Origin: Alphaproteobacteria bacterium RIFCSPHIGHO2_02_FULL_46_13
GTDB taxonomy: Bacteria > Pseudomonadota > Alphaproteobacteria > Micavibrionales > Micavibrionaceae
DNA: 34,601 bases
Reading direction: 5' to 3'
NCBI GenBank assembly: GCA_001767915.1
Contig: MEMI01000008.1
Location: 1,197-35,797, forward strand
In this document: positions 9,151 through 17,821 of the stretch, one piece after another
Position numbering within the stretch: position 1 is the stretch's first letter
Layout: every line of letters starts with the position of its first letter
Translations under genes and position numbers: made by a program
The notes under the pieces: model-generated
What the model was told of the DNA's origin: nothing
What the model saw: only the letters and a program-made list of their open reading frames with translations
Database searches by the model: none

Positions 9151-9624
9151 ATGTTGTCTCTTGTTCAAGCCGCCAGTCAAACGCTCCGCGCACAAGGGTT
9201 TAAATTAGCCACCGCAGAATCCTGCACGGGTGGCATGATTTCTGCCGCTTTTACGGATTTATCAGGGTCATCGGATATTTTTGACCGTGGTTTTGTGACC
9301 TATTCCAATGAAGCGAAAATAGCGATGTTGGGTGTATCCCCCGCCACCCTCGAAGCCCATGGCGCGGTCAGTGAACAGACAGCCCGAGAGATGTGCGAAG
9401 GCGCATTGAAAAACAGTTTCGCAGATGTCACCATCGCCGTCACAGGCATTGCTGGCCCATCAGGCGGCACACCCGACAAACCCGTGGGACTTGTCTATAT
9501 CGGGCTTGCCAAAAAGAAGAGTGAGACACGCATTTTCAGACATGTGTTCGCAGGCGACAGACAAGCCGTTCGCCAGCAAACAGTCGAGCAAGCCTTAGAG
9601 CATTTAATGGATATTATTTCGTAG
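9151..9624 (+). CDS. pncC: NMN amidohydrolase PncC (CinA C-terminal domain)
   Basis: Stand-alone CinA C-terminal domain of 157 residues, the nicotinamide-nucleotide amidase that converts NMN to NaMN in NAD recycling. The family motifs are all present: ATAESCTGGMISAA with the catalytic Ser, then GFVTYSNEAK, HGAVSEQTAREM and AVTGIAGPSGGTPDKPVGLVY. The N-terminal molybdopterin-binding-like domain of full-length CinA is absent, as in E. coli YgaD/PncC. It starts two bases after pgpA. Its 3' end overlaps the convergent prfC by 11 bases. Its NMN link to nadD nearby is probably coincidental. Confidence 0.93.
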   Translation: MLSLVQAASQTLRAQGFKLATAESCTGGMISAAFTDLSGSSDIFDRGFVTYSNEAKIAMLGVSPATLEAHGAVSEQTAREMCEGALKNSFADVTIAVTGIAGPSGGTPDKPVGLVYIGLAKKKSETRIFRHVFAGDRQAVRQQTVEQALEHLMDIIS

Positions 9625-11185
9625 CCATAAATTTGATATCAGGGTTTTTGTCCTGCGTATCATTCAAATGCCATGCGTTCCGCGCCATAAAGACAGGATC
9701 CCCATCATGGTCAATCGCCATTGCGCCCCGATTATTATCAAGGAATGATTTTAATTTTGCAGGATCATCACTCATTACCCAGCGTGCGGTATGCAAACTG
9801 GTTGGCTCCAACTTCACCGGCAAATTATATTCGGTACGAATACGGTCGGCCAGAACGTCAAATTGCAACATCCCGACGACACCCACAATCCATGCGTTAT
9901 CAAGGAGGGTTTTGAACACGCGTGCAACCCCCTCTTCAGCCAATTGTTGAAGGGCATTGCCCAGATGTTTGGCCTTCAGCGGGTCTTCGGACACAATCCG
10001 TTGCAGATATTCAGGAGCGAAGGATGGGATGCCCGTGAATTTTAATTTTTCACCTTCGGTCAACACATCGCCAATCCGCAAATTGCCATGGTTTGGAATA
10101 CCGATGATATCGCCCGCATAGGCGTCTTCGACCATTTCACGGTCTTGGGCAAAGAACATGAGGGGGGAGTGGATGACCATTTGTTTTTCGGTACGCGTAT
10201 GAAAGAGCTTCATACCGCGTTTAAAGTCACCCGAACAGATGCGGGTAAAGGCGATACGGTCACGGTGTTTCGGGTCCATGTTGGCCTGAATTTTAAAGAC
10301 AAAGCCAGTGACTTTTTTCTCATGCGGGTCAACAATACGTTCAGCCGTCTTTTGTGGGCGTGGAGCAGGTGCAAATTGCCCAAGGCCGTTCAATAATTCA
10401 TTCACACCAAAGTTATTGACCGCAGACCCAAAGAACACAGGCGTCATGTGCCCCGCCAAATAGCTTTCTAGATCAAACGGGGGACAAACGCCACGGATCA
10501 TTTCAACATCTTCGCGGAGTTTTGCGGCCTGTTCAGGCGGTAATTTTTCGTCAATCAGTTTGTCATCAAGGCCAGTACAAGTCAGCGTTGTCGCAAGTAA
10601 CTTGTCACCTTTGGTACGGTCAAACAAAACCAATTCATCTTTGAGTAAGTCGTAACAGCCTTTGAAGTCGCGTCCCATACCAATCGGCCATGATGCGGGG
10701 GTGACTTCCATCTGCAATTTATCTTCGACCTCGTCCATCAATTCGAACGGGTCAAGAGATTCCCTGTCCATTTTATTGACGAAGGTGATAATCGGGATAT
10801 TGCGCATCCGGCAAACTTCGAACAGTTTGAGCGTTTGGGTTTCAATACCTTTCGCGGCATCCAAAACCATAACGGCACTATCAACCGCCGTCAGTGTACG
10901 ATAAGTATCTTCCGAGAAGTCTTCGTGCCCCGGTGTATCGAGCAGGTTATAAGTGATATTGTTAAAATCAAATGTCATCACGGACGATGCAACTGAAATA
11001 CCGCGCTCCTGCTCAACCTTCATCCAGTCGGAACGGGCGCGGCGGCGATCACCGCGTGCCTTCACCATCCCCGCAAGCTGAATAGCACCTCCGAATAGCA
11101 ACAGCTTTTCAGTGAGGGTGGTTTTCCCCGCATCGGGGTGGGCAATAATCGCAAAGGTGCGACGTGAATCGACTGGTGACGTCAT
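9614..11185 (-). CDS. prfC: Peptide chain release factor 3
   Basis: RF3, the translational GTPase that recycles RF1/RF2 from the ribosome after termination. The protein has 523 residues: G domain with AHPDAGKTTLTEKLLLFGGAI, the RF3-type block GDRRRARSDWMKVEQERGIS, DTPGHEDFSEDTYR and NKMDRE; then domain II with RICSGDFKRGMKL and domain III with VGVVGMLQFDVL. The order and length match E. coli PrfC. The ATG at 11185 overlaps the last base of the preceding DUF1491 stop (TAATG), so the two are translationally coupled. It converges on pncC with overlapping ends and no visible terminator between them. Confidence 0.97.
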   Translation of the reverse strand: MTSPVDSRRTFAIIAHPDAGKTTLTEKLLLFGGAIQLAGMVKARGDRRRARSDWMKVEQERGISVASSVMTFDFNNITYNLLDTPGHEDFSEDTYRTLTAVDSAVMVLDAAKGIETQTLKLFEVCRMRNIPIITFVNKMDRESLDPFELMDEVEDKLQMEVTPASWPIGMGRDFKGCYDLLKDELVLFDRTKGDKLLATTLTCTGLDDKLIDEKLPPEQAAKLREDVEMIRGVCPPFDLESYLAGHMTPVFFGSAVNNFGVNELLNGLGQFAPAPRPQKTAERIVDPHEKKVTGFVFKIQANMDPKHRDRIAFTRICSGDFKRGMKLFHTRTEKQMVIHSPLMFFAQDREMVEDAYAGDIIGIPNHGNLRIGDVLTEGEKLKFTGIPSFAPEYLQRIVSEDPLKAKHLGNALQQLAEEGVARVFKTLLDNAWIVGVVGMLQFDVLADRIRTEYNLPVKLEPTSLHTARWVMSDDPAKLKSFLDNNRGAMAIDHDGDPVFMARNAWHLNDTQDKNPDIKFMATK

Positions 11186-11526
11186 TATAAAATCAATTTT
11201 CCTTCGAAAGGGTTTATCCCCTCACGGTCTTCGACCTCAATCACCCAGATATCCGGGTCACGGTCTACCGCGCGGCGAATATACGCATCTGCGTCACTTT
11301 CTGCAACCCGTTCTTCTTTGGTAGCATTCATCCAGCCCAAATTGCCGTCCATATCGCGGATTTGTGTCAAAATATGGGAAAAACCGTCCAAAAGATTGAT
11401 TTTAACCAGAACCGTCCCGGCGGCAAACGCACCTTTGTTCAGGATATAATACCCGCGCCCTATTTCATTTAATCGGCGCAAATGGGCATCAATCCAGATG
11501 GATATGGGGATACGGGCATCCGTCAT
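11185..11526 (-). CDS. DUF1491 family protein
   Basis: Small cytosolic protein of 113 residues resembling the DUF1491 family found in alphaproteobacteria. Visible features are an N-terminal WIDAHLRRLNEIGRGYYILN segment and a C-terminal acidic DPDIWVIEVEDREG segment. I start at the ATG at 11526, one base after the fur stop; a longer frame reaching 11571 would overlap fur by 44 bases and begin before the family's usual start. The gene overlaps prfC by one base. The function is unknown; its fixed place between a Fur regulator and a translation factor says only that it is cotranscribed. Confidence 0.8.
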   Translation of the reverse strand: MTDARIPISIWIDAHLRRLNEIGRGYYILNKGAFAAGTVLVKINLLDGFSHILTQIRDMDGNLGWMNATKEERVAESDADAYIRRAVDRDPDIWVIEVEDREGINPFEGKLIL

Positions 11527-11527
11527 A

Positions 11528-11932
11528 TTATGACTTTGCTTTGCGTCCGTATAAATCAAGCCTGTGGTCAATCAGGTCGTAACCCAATTCTTTGGCGATC
11601 TTGATTTTTAATTTTTCAAGTTCTTCGTTTTTGAATTCGATCACTTCGCCTGTTTCCAGATCGATCATATGGTGATGATGTTCTGTGTTCGTGTCGTAAC
11701 GGGCAAATGTTTCGTTAAACTCACGTTTAACAATGATATCCATTTCCTCAAGCAGGCTGAGCGTCCGGTAAACGGTTGCAATACTAATCGTTGAATCGAC
11801 CGCTTTGGCGCGTTCAAAGACACTTTCAACGGATGGGTGATCCTCTGAAGATTCCAGAGTCTTTAAGATAACACGGCGCTGCCCTGTCATTTTAAGACCA
11901 GCTTCCGTACAGCGTTGTTCTAAATTTTTCAT
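11528..11932 (-). CDS. fur: Fur family transcriptional regulator
   Basis: Metal-responsive Fur-family repressor of 134 residues. The N-terminal winged helix includes MTGQRRVILKTL and the recognition region STISIATVYRTLSLLEEM. The metal-binding part contains EHHHHMIDLETGEVIEF and ends with LGYDLIDHRLDLYG. No CxxC structural-zinc pair is present, as in alphaproteobacterial Fur/Mur proteins, where the effector may be iron or manganese. Irr is less likely because the tail matches Fur. No strong ribosome binding site precedes the ATG at 11932. It is downstream of a Cys-rich exported protein and followed one base later by the DUF1491 gene. Confidence 0.9.
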   Translation of the reverse strand: MKNLEQRCTEAGLKMTGQRRVILKTLESSEDHPSVESVFERAKAVDSTISIATVYRTLSLLEEMDIIVKREFNETFARYDTNTEHHHHMIDLETGEVIEFKNEELEKLKIKIAKELGYDLIDHRLDLYGRKAKS

Positions 11933-11977
11933 GGGTTCAGATTACCGCGACTATAACTCGAAATCAATATGGGTTTA

Positions 11978-12361
11978 TTACTCTGGCACTTTGCTCTGCT
12001 TAACCGGCGCTTCACTGGCTTTCACAGCTTGGCAAACGCCTTCTTGACACAGTGCAACCATTTTATTTTCCGGAGTATCCCTCCACATCGGGCAATCAAT
12101 AAATGCTCCTGCCTGACGGGTACAAATTTCGGATCGGCCTTTATGCATCTTATTCACACCAAGCGACGGCCAGCCGCAAGGGTTTAAAGAAACCGCGCAA
12201 TCCTCATCACTCACACATTGATACCATTCAGGGTGTTTCATTTGACATTTTTGCATGACTTCATCGTTCGTACCCGCATCATCTGCCGCGCGAACGGAGT
12301 TCATAGGGCTAGAGACGAAAAACATTAAAAGCAAAGTCAGTAGAATTGGTTTTATCAACAT
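11978..12361 (-). CDS. Exported cysteine-rich protein, unknown function
   Basis: Not recognised. It has a signal peptide (hydrophobic PILLTLLLMFFVSSP with a likely cut after VRA), followed by about 100 residues holding eight cysteines, several in spaced pairs (CQMKHPEWYQC, EDCAVSLNPCGW, CQEGVC). That pattern suggests a disulfide-stabilised periplasmic or secreted protein. The ATG at 12361 is supported by GAGGAG seven bases upstream; an in-frame TTG six bases earlier is too near that site. It lies 25 bases after the histidine kinase gene and 45 before fur on the same strand, so it could be an accessory or target of either, but nothing in the sequence decides this. Confidence 0.75.
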   Translation of the reverse strand: MLIKPILLTLLLMFFVSSPMNSVRAADDAGTNDEVMQKCQMKHPEWYQCVSDEDCAVSLNPCGWPSLGVNKMHKGRSEICTRQAGAFIDCPMWRDTPENKMVALCQEGVCQAVKASEAPVKQSKVPE

Positions 12362-12386
12362 GCTCAAACTCCTCTATTTTATACAC

Positions 12387-13919
12387 CTAATAAGATGTGG
12401 CGATTTCTGGCCTGCGTAACACGCGCCGACTGGGGAATGTGATTGTAACCACCGTTCCTTTTCCCACATCTGAGTCCAGATGTAACTGACCACCATGTAA
12501 CTCTACCATAGCTTTGGCCAAAGGTAACCCTAAACCTGTGCCTGTCACCTCGCCTACGGCATGGGCGGTTTCATGAATTTGGCCAAATGGTTCTAATGCT
12601 TGGGGAATTTTGTGTTTTGGCATACCAACCCCGGTATCTATTACCTGAAGTTCCAAGTCTCCATCCCGCTTTAAATGACCCGAAATGGTGATTTCTCCAC
12701 CCGCTTTACAGAATTTAACAGAATTACTGACCAGATTGATCAACACCTGACGGATCAACCTCTGGTCACCAATCAATAACGGTAAATTGGGCTCAACATG
12801 AGAATGAATCGCAATATTTCCACTAAAGGCGCGAGAGGCCATCATCCGTTCAACCGATAAAATGGTTTCCTGAACATTGACCTGATGCTCATCCAACTCA
12901 ACACGCCCTGCTTCGATTTTCGACATATCGAGAACTTCGTTGATGATCTCCAGTAAATGGCACGCACTGGAATGAATGTCGCCCATATATTCTTCGTATT
13001 TCGGGATATTCAACTGCCCGAATGTACCGTTCATCATGATTTCAGAAAAACCGATAATGGCATTGAGCGGCGTCCGCAATTCATGACTCATATTCGCAAG
13101 GAATGCCGACTTCGCATGGTTGGCGGTATCTGCCTGATCTTTGGCAACGCGCAAGGATAATTCCATTTGCTTCCGCATCGTAATATCCATGATGGTCGTC
13201 ACTTGGAATTTACGGCGTTGAGAGAGTTCGAGTGTTGCGGTTGTATAAAGTGTGTTGGCAATACTTCCGTCTTTTTTGATCAACTTCATCTCGCCCGAAC
13301 TGCGGGTTGAGCTTTTCAAATATCTTTCATGATTATAGGATGCAACCTGCTGTTCATCAGGGCTAATCAGCACCACAAAATCTTCACCGACAATCTGCTC
13401 CCTCGCCCAGCCAAAGCTGCGCACGAAGCCGTCATTCACCCTGACAATGCGGCGGTTATGGTCGGTAACCACGATCCCCACGTTGGATGCGTCAAAGATA
13501 GATGTCAGCAATGAAATCGCGTCATCACGTTCACGTTGCAAAACGGAATCATCAGACGAGTCCGGTTGCGCCATCACGTCCAGTAAAATAACCTTGCCTT
13601 CAAAATCCAGAAGCGGATTGATCCAGAATCCATAGACACGAATCCCCCCTGGGAAGCTTGGCAGGGCATGAATACTCACCGGAACTTTTTGTTGAATACA
13701 CACTTCGAAAGCCTGTTCGAAATGGCGGGCATTTTCACTGTCCATAAATTCAGAGACCGCCAAGCCAACAATCGCATCTTCTTTACGGTTGAAATATTCA
13801 AGCCCGCGGCGATTAATCTCTATCACATGGTAATGACCATCCCTCCGCGCTTCGATTAAAAACCGAGGCACGGGCATAGATTCAAATAGCGCTTTATGAT
13901 CGACGACGATTCCGCCCAT
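12387..13919 (-). CDS. Cytosolic PAS-PAS histidine kinase
   Basis: Sensor histidine kinase of 510 residues without membrane segments. An N-terminal PAS-like region (residues 8-115) is followed by a clear PAS domain (about 140-250) with ASNVGIVVTDHNRRIVRVND and a PAC segment ending DITMRK. The HisKA H-box FLANMSHELRTPLNAIIGFS carries His279. The HATPase domain has NLVSNSVKFCKAGGEI (N-box), DTGVGMPK and GTGLGLPLAKAM. No response regulator is adjacent, so it is an orphan kinase here. The C-terminal domain resembles PleC/DivJ-like kinases of alphaproteobacteria, but this is a loose likeness. The 84-base gap from upp may hold its own promoter. Confidence 0.92.
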   Translation of the reverse strand: MGGIVVDHKALFESMPVPRFLIEARRDGHYHVIEINRRGLEYFNRKEDAIVGLAVSEFMDSENARHFEQAFEVCIQQKVPVSIHALPSFPGGIRVYGFWINPLLDFEGKVILLDVMAQPDSSDDSVLQRERDDAISLLTSIFDASNVGIVVTDHNRRIVRVNDGFVRSFGWAREQIVGEDFVVLISPDEQQVASYNHERYLKSSTRSSGEMKLIKKDGSIANTLYTTATLELSQRRKFQVTTIMDITMRKQMELSLRVAKDQADTANHAKSAFLANMSHELRTPLNAIIGFSEIMMNGTFGQLNIPKYEEYMGDIHSSACHLLEIINEVLDMSKIEAGRVELDEHQVNVQETILSVERMMASRAFSGNIAIHSHVEPNLPLLIGDQRLIRQVLINLVSNSVKFCKAGGEITISGHLKRDGDLELQVIDTGVGMPKHKIPQALEPFGQIHETAHAVGEVTGTGLGLPLAKAMVELHGGQLHLDSDVGKGTVVTITFPSRRVLRRPEIATSY

Positions 13920-14003
13920 ATAAATTCCAAAACTTGGTCAGCAAAATTATGGGAACAATTCCCTTTTAACCCCCTACAATACTCATAGAAAGGTTAACAG
14001 AGG

Positions 14004-14660
14004 TTAAATTGTTCCAAATATACGGTCACCCGCATCACCCAAGCCTGGAACGATATAGGCATGTTCGTTCAAATGGCTATCTAGGGACGCTGTAAAAATC
14101 TTAGCGGTTGGGTGTTTGGCGTGAACAGTCTTCACCCCTTCTGGAGCCGCGACCAAGGTCATGAGCGAGATTTTATCCTTAGACACGCCCCGCGCAATCA
14201 ATACGTCAATGGCGTGAACGGCGGAATTACCAGTCGCGAGCATCGGGTCAACAATAATGAATCTGCGATCATCCGGAATCGGGTTCGGCATACGCACCAG
14301 ATATTCATGTGGTTGATGGGTTGCCTCGTCACGATACAATCCCACATGCGCGATAATGGCGTCAGGAAAAACAGTCAATAAGCCGTCCACAAGACCGAGT
14401 CCTGCCCGCAAAATCGGAACAATTACCGGATCACGCTCTGCCAAAGTCGGAGCATCCATCTCAATCAATGGCGTTACGATTTGGCGCGTGGTCATCGCCA
14501 TATCTTCTGTCACATTATAGGCCATCAACATGGATATTTTTTGAAGCAATACCCTAAAATCCGCTGTCGGGCATGTCTTTTCCCGCATACGGCTTAATTT
14601 ATCCTGTACCAAAGGGTGATTAACAACAAAAAGATTTGGGAACTCAGGGAAAGTTTTCAT
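14004..14660 (-). CDS. upp: Uracil phosphoribosyltransferase
   Basis: Upp makes UMP from uracil and PRPP in pyrimidine salvage. The protein has 218 residues, with PILRAGLGLVDGLL, the PRPP-binding loop IIVDPMLATGNSAVHAI and the uracil-binding C-terminus PGLGDAGDRIFGTI, all standard for the family. A slightly longer N-terminus (FPNLFVVNHPLVQDKLSRMR) is normal. It starts five bases after the upstream GGDEF-like gene, so it is cotranscribed with rpmB-tgt. No unusual features. Confidence 0.97.
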   Translation of the reverse strand: MKTFPEFPNLFVVNHPLVQDKLSRMREKTCPTADFRVLLQKISMLMAYNVTEDMAMTTRQIVTPLIEMDAPTLAERDPVIVPILRAGLGLVDGLLTVFPDAIIAHVGLYRDEATHQPHEYLVRMPNPIPDDRRFIIVDPMLATGNSAVHAIDVLIARGVSKDKISLMTLVAAPEGVKTVHAKHPTAKIFTASLDSHLNEHAYIVPGLGDAGDRIFGTI

Positions 14661-14665
14661 GACAA

Positions 14666-15496
14666 TTATTCAAGCTTTTCTTTTAGTGATTTTAAATAGC
14701 GGGTCAAAGGTGACACCTCTTTATATTCTTCCGCAAGACCTTCTTCGTACTGCGCGATAGTATCCAATTCTTTCCTCACATTTTCAATTAATTGAGGAAT
14801 AGAATCTCCAGGAACCGGCTCTGCCACTATAGACGACATGGCAAAATGAATGTCTGTATTTTCTTTCAGGATATAATTGAGGCGAGCCACAAATTTCAAA
14901 CCGCCATTATTATCCGAATGTTTTAAGCTGGAAATAAATTCACCATCGGCTGTGATATAGGCATCATCAAAGCTACGAATTGTTTTCAAAACAGCCTTTG
15001 AAGCGAGCAGAATATTAGCCGTATTTTTTCTATTTTCTTCACCATCAATGCGCGAGATAACAAAACAGAATGGCTGTCCACGGCGAGACCGTCTTTCCAG
15101 TTCGCGTTGAAGTTCAGGAATCATTCTGTCTTGAGTCTGCATCCCCGTCAATTCATCAATCCCGAAATCCGCCATCAATTGGCCATGTTCGAGTTTTTGA
15201 AGCGATGCTTGGAAATTTTCGAACGTCACCAAGAAAAGCTCCATCACATCTTTTGATGGCTTGGAATCAGCATTCATAATTTTCTTAGCCAGCTCATGCA
15301 AAATTCCCTGACTATCCAGAAGCCGAGAAGGTATTTTTAATCCTGCTTCGGTTTTAGAGGTTAATAATTCAGGAAACATAATCTCTTTACGATCAGCCAC
15401 AGAGTCATAGAGAGAAGACAACAAAATTTGCGTTAGCCATGCGGCGTAGTCGCTTTGAAGGGTCGCTAAAAAATGGATGTCTTTTTCATGTGTCAT
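14666..15496 (-). CDS. Degenerate GGDEF-domain protein
   Basis: Cytosolic protein of 276 residues with a GGDEF-like C-terminal half. The domain opens with the typical DELTGMQTQDRMIPELQREL and FCFVISRIDG (residues 113-152). The signature position, however, reads ADGEF (183-187) instead of GGDEF, and no RxxD inhibitory site precedes it. Diguanylate cyclase activity is therefore doubtful; a GTP-binding, c-di-GMP-independent or structural role is more likely. The N-terminal 110 residues are helical and unrecognised. It is placed between tgt and upp with 24 and 5 base gaps, as part of the rpmB transcription unit. The fold assignment is made by eye. Confidence 0.7.
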   Translation of the reverse strand: MTHEKDIHFLATLQSDYAAWLTQILLSSLYDSVADRKEIMFPELLTSKTEAGLKIPSRLLDSQGILHELAKKIMNADSKPSKDVMELFLVTFENFQASLQKLEHGQLMADFGIDELTGMQTQDRMIPELQRELERRSRRGQPFCFVISRIDGEENRKNTANILLASKAVLKTIRSFDDAYITADGEFISSLKHSDNNGGLKFVARLNYILKENTDIHFAMSSIVAEPVPGDSIPQLIENVRKELDTIAQYEEGLAEEYKEVSPLTRYLKSLKEKLE

Positions 15497-15520
15497 TTCA
15501 GGACTATAGCCGAAAACCGA

Positions 15521-16726
15521 CTATTCTGGAAGCCACTCTTTTTTAAGCTGGTCGAGCGCCCCCGGCTGACCAGACTTGAGTGCCGCGCGGATTTCACGCA
15601 TCAATTTGGCAAGGGTTGCCACGTTATGCTGACTGACGATTTGAAAGGCCAGCATTTCGCCCACTTTAAACAAATGGTGAATATAGGATTTAGAGTAATA
15701 ACCTGACGTATAAAGCCCAAGCGTTTCATCCAGAACCGATTGGTCGTCTTTATATCTGGAGTTCAGAATGTTGATATACCCCTTCGGAGCGCCTTTCATC
15801 AGCACACGTCCATGACGCGCCTCACGCGTTGGAGTAACGCAGTCGAATGTATCCATCCCTTGCTTCACACCTTCGAAAATATCTTCGATTTTGCCGATGC
15901 CCAATAGATGGATCGGGCGATCAGGATGGAGACGCCCCGGAAGCCATGATAAAATTTCATAGAAGTGAACTTTTGTACCACCCAAACATCCGCCGACAGC
16001 CGTGCCAAAGAATGGACGACTGACCGTATAGTCGGCACTTTCTTCACGCAATTCACGATACACACCGCCCTGCACCACACCATACAAACCTTGAGTACCG
16101 TCATGCGCCGCATTAAACGCATTAAGGGATCTGTCGCCCCAACGATGGCTCATATGCATGGATTTTTCGGTATAGTCGCGGTCGGCGCTATGCGGAGTGC
16201 ATTCATCCATTTGAACGATGAGGTCAGCGCCGAGTTTGCGTTGAATCTCCATGGAAATTTCAGGGTTTAAACGGCAGATACTTCCGTCTTTATAAGACTT
16301 GAAAATCGCACCCAATTCTTCGTCGATTTTAATCAGTGATTTGCCACCGACACGACCTTTACCCTTAATCTCGTCAGCACCAGTACCAGTCCCCAACGAG
16401 AAAATCTGGAAGCCACCAGAGTCGGTCAACATCGGCCCATCCCAACCGCAAAATTTATGCAGCCCACCCATTTTTTGAACAAGGTCAGGCCCCGGTTGGA
16501 TATAAAGGTGATAAGTGTTCGAGAGCATGATGTCTGCCCCCGCCTCGCGCAATTGGTGCGGATGCAAATTCCGAACCGCGGCCTTTGTCCCCACGAAAAT
16601 AAAATTCGGGGTTTCAATTGTCCCGTGCGGCGTTTGTAAACGACCCAGACGAGCAAAAGATCCTGCATCTTTGTGCAGAACCTCAAAACCGAAATTCGGA
16701 TAATCTATCTTGGTGTTAAATTCCAA
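15521..16726 (-). CDS. tgt: tRNA-guanine transglycosylase, zinc-site-less variant
   Basis: TGT swaps guanine at tRNA position 34 for preQ1 (or queuine) in queuosine formation. The protein has 401 residues with DSGGFQIFSLG (Asp102), MDECTP (Cys176), YGVVQGGVY and the nucleophile motif FDCVTPTREARHG (Asp295). Oddly, the zinc ligands are gone: where family members read CDCYTC, this one reads LGLYTS (336-341), in an otherwise gapless match running into YSKSYIHHL; the His of QHN (367) is kept. The substrate loop is GGCLGGTK instead of GGLAVGE. The frame opens with TTG at 16726, eight bases after rpmB, without a clear ribosome binding site; no better start is visible. The family call is firm; activity and substrate are open. 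Confidence 0.92.
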   Translation of the reverse strand: MEFNTKIDYPNFGFEVLHKDAGSFARLGRLQTPHGTIETPNFIFVGTKAAVRNLHPHQLREAGADIMLSNTYHLYIQPGPDLVQKMGGLHKFCGWDGPMLTDSGGFQIFSLGTGTGADEIKGKGRVGGKSLIKIDEELGAIFKSYKDGSICRLNPEISMEIQRKLGADLIVQMDECTPHSADRDYTEKSMHMSHRWGDRSLNAFNAAHDGTQGLYGVVQGGVYRELREESADYTVSRPFFGTAVGGCLGGTKVHFYEILSWLPGRLHPDRPIHLLGIGKIEDIFEGVKQGMDTFDCVTPTREARHGRVLMKGAPKGYINILNSRYKDDQSVLDETLGLYTSGYYSKSYIHHLFKVGEMLAFQIVSQHNVATLAKLMREIRAALKSGQPGALDQLKKEWLPE

Positions 16727-16734
16727 GGTGAAAA

Positions 16735-17028
16735 CTAAGCAGCTTTAGCCGCAATAGCCTTTTCAACTTTTGCCTTCATGGAATGAAGCAAAGGATCAAG
16801 TTTAGATACCGGAGTATCCATCAGGAACTTGTCAAATCCGCCTTTGTGGTCAAGAGTACGAAGACCAGCAGTTGATACGCGGATACGAACAGTCACGTTC
16901 AAAGCTTCGCTGTAAACGCTAGTGTCTTGAATGTTCACATTGAACACACGGCGTGTTTTACGTTGGGAGTGGGATACACAGTTCCCGCTCATTAATTTTT
17001 TACCTGTAATCTGGCACTGACGACCCAT
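16735..17028 (-). CDS. rpmB: 50S ribosomal protein L28
   Basis: L28, a small protein of the large ribosomal subunit. The protein has 97 residues with the typical opening MGRQCQITGKK, NCVSHSQRKTRR and the core of RIRVSTAGLRTLDHKGGFD. The length is that of alphaproteobacterial L28 proteins, longer than the 78 residues of E. coli. ATG at 17028 follows AAGGA with nine bases between. It is the first gene of the unit rpmB-tgt-GGDEF-upp; the 217 bases upstream also hold the divergent promoter of the gene at 17246. Confidence 0.97.
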   Translation of the reverse strand: MGRQCQITGKKLMSGNCVSHSQRKTRRVFNVNIQDTSVYSEALNVTVRIRVSTAGLRTLDHKGGFDKFLMDTPVSKLDPLLHSMKAKVEKAIAAKAA

Positions 17029-17193
17029 AATTTTATTCCTTCATATTCTATAGCGAATCTTTTCAAACGCTTGGAGCAAAGCTTGGGGGAAACTAGTGCA
17101 TTTTGGGGCGTGGCGTCAAGTATTTAATGTCACTTTATTGGAAAATCGGGTCAAAAATTCTGAAAAAGCAGGGTATATAAGCATTCCCTTGCA

Positions 17194-17221
17194 TTGACCC
17201 AGCCAACATAATTATGATAAT
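17194..17221 (+). promoter_or_regulatory. Putative sigma-70 promoter
   Basis: TTGACC at 17194-17199, a 16-base spacer, then GATAAT at 17216-17221, five of six matches each to the consensus boxes. It precedes the unknown gene at 17246, which has AGGGAA at about seven bases from its ATG. Read by eye only. Confidence 0.5.
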
Positions 17222-17245
17222 TCTTAGAGAAAACAGGGAAAAATC

Positions 17246-17809
17246 ATGAAATATGTATTTGAATTCACAAATTCAGCCAATCCTCCAACCCATCCACACG
17301 CCTTTAGTATCAGCTTTATAGAATCGCCTAATGGATGGGTAGAAGATAATTTAAACTTTAAAACTGGCGCAGACTGGTTAACCTATGTGCAACGCAAACT
17401 TTTGGTATTAGGTATTACGGATGTATTTTGCATGGCAAGAACCCCAGATACGGATCGCAAAGAAGTTCATAACTTTACATTTTATTTTACCAATGCCGCC
17501 CAGTGTCTCCAATTTCAAGCCTCTACGACACCCAATAGAAAGGGTAATTTTGTCCGAAGGATTGTTGGTTCGACCGAGTCAGAATCTCTTCATCAAGAAA
17601 TGAAGATCCGTGAATTTTTTGATGAGAATGAAATCAAATACGCCATGACGCGCAGAGACCGATTAAGATTGATTGTTACAACCTCTTACAAGCAAGACGA
17701 TCTAATTTTTGCCATGCATCTGGCCAACAAAATTTTTGACTCCCCCTCACCTCTTTCACGTCCCCAAAAGAAAACAGCAATACTTCTTTTATCAAACGAA
17801 AAGGTCTAA
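17246..17809 (+). CDS. Hypothetical protein
   Basis: Not recognised. A 187-residue soluble protein without signal peptide or membrane segments. The N-terminal half is rich in aromatic residues with a pattern suggesting beta strands (MKYVFEFTNS, HAFSISF, FTFYFTN); the second half is basic and helical (MKIREFFDENEIKYAMTRRDRLRLI). The gene is well supported: a promoter-like sequence upstream, AGGGAA before the ATG, and a strong terminator after the stop. It stands alone on the plus strand between two minus-strand operons (rpmB and fab), so context gives no functional hint. Confidence 0.75.
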   Translation: MKYVFEFTNSANPPTHPHAFSISFIESPNGWVEDNLNFKTGADWLTYVQRKLLVLGITDVFCMARTPDTDRKEVHNFTFYFTNAAQCLQFQASTTPNRKGNFVRRIVGSTESESLHQEMKIREFFDENEIKYAMTRRDRLRLIVTTSYKQDDLIFAMHLANKIFDSPSPLSRPQKKTAILLLSNEKV

Positions 17810-17821
17810 CGAATGACACAG

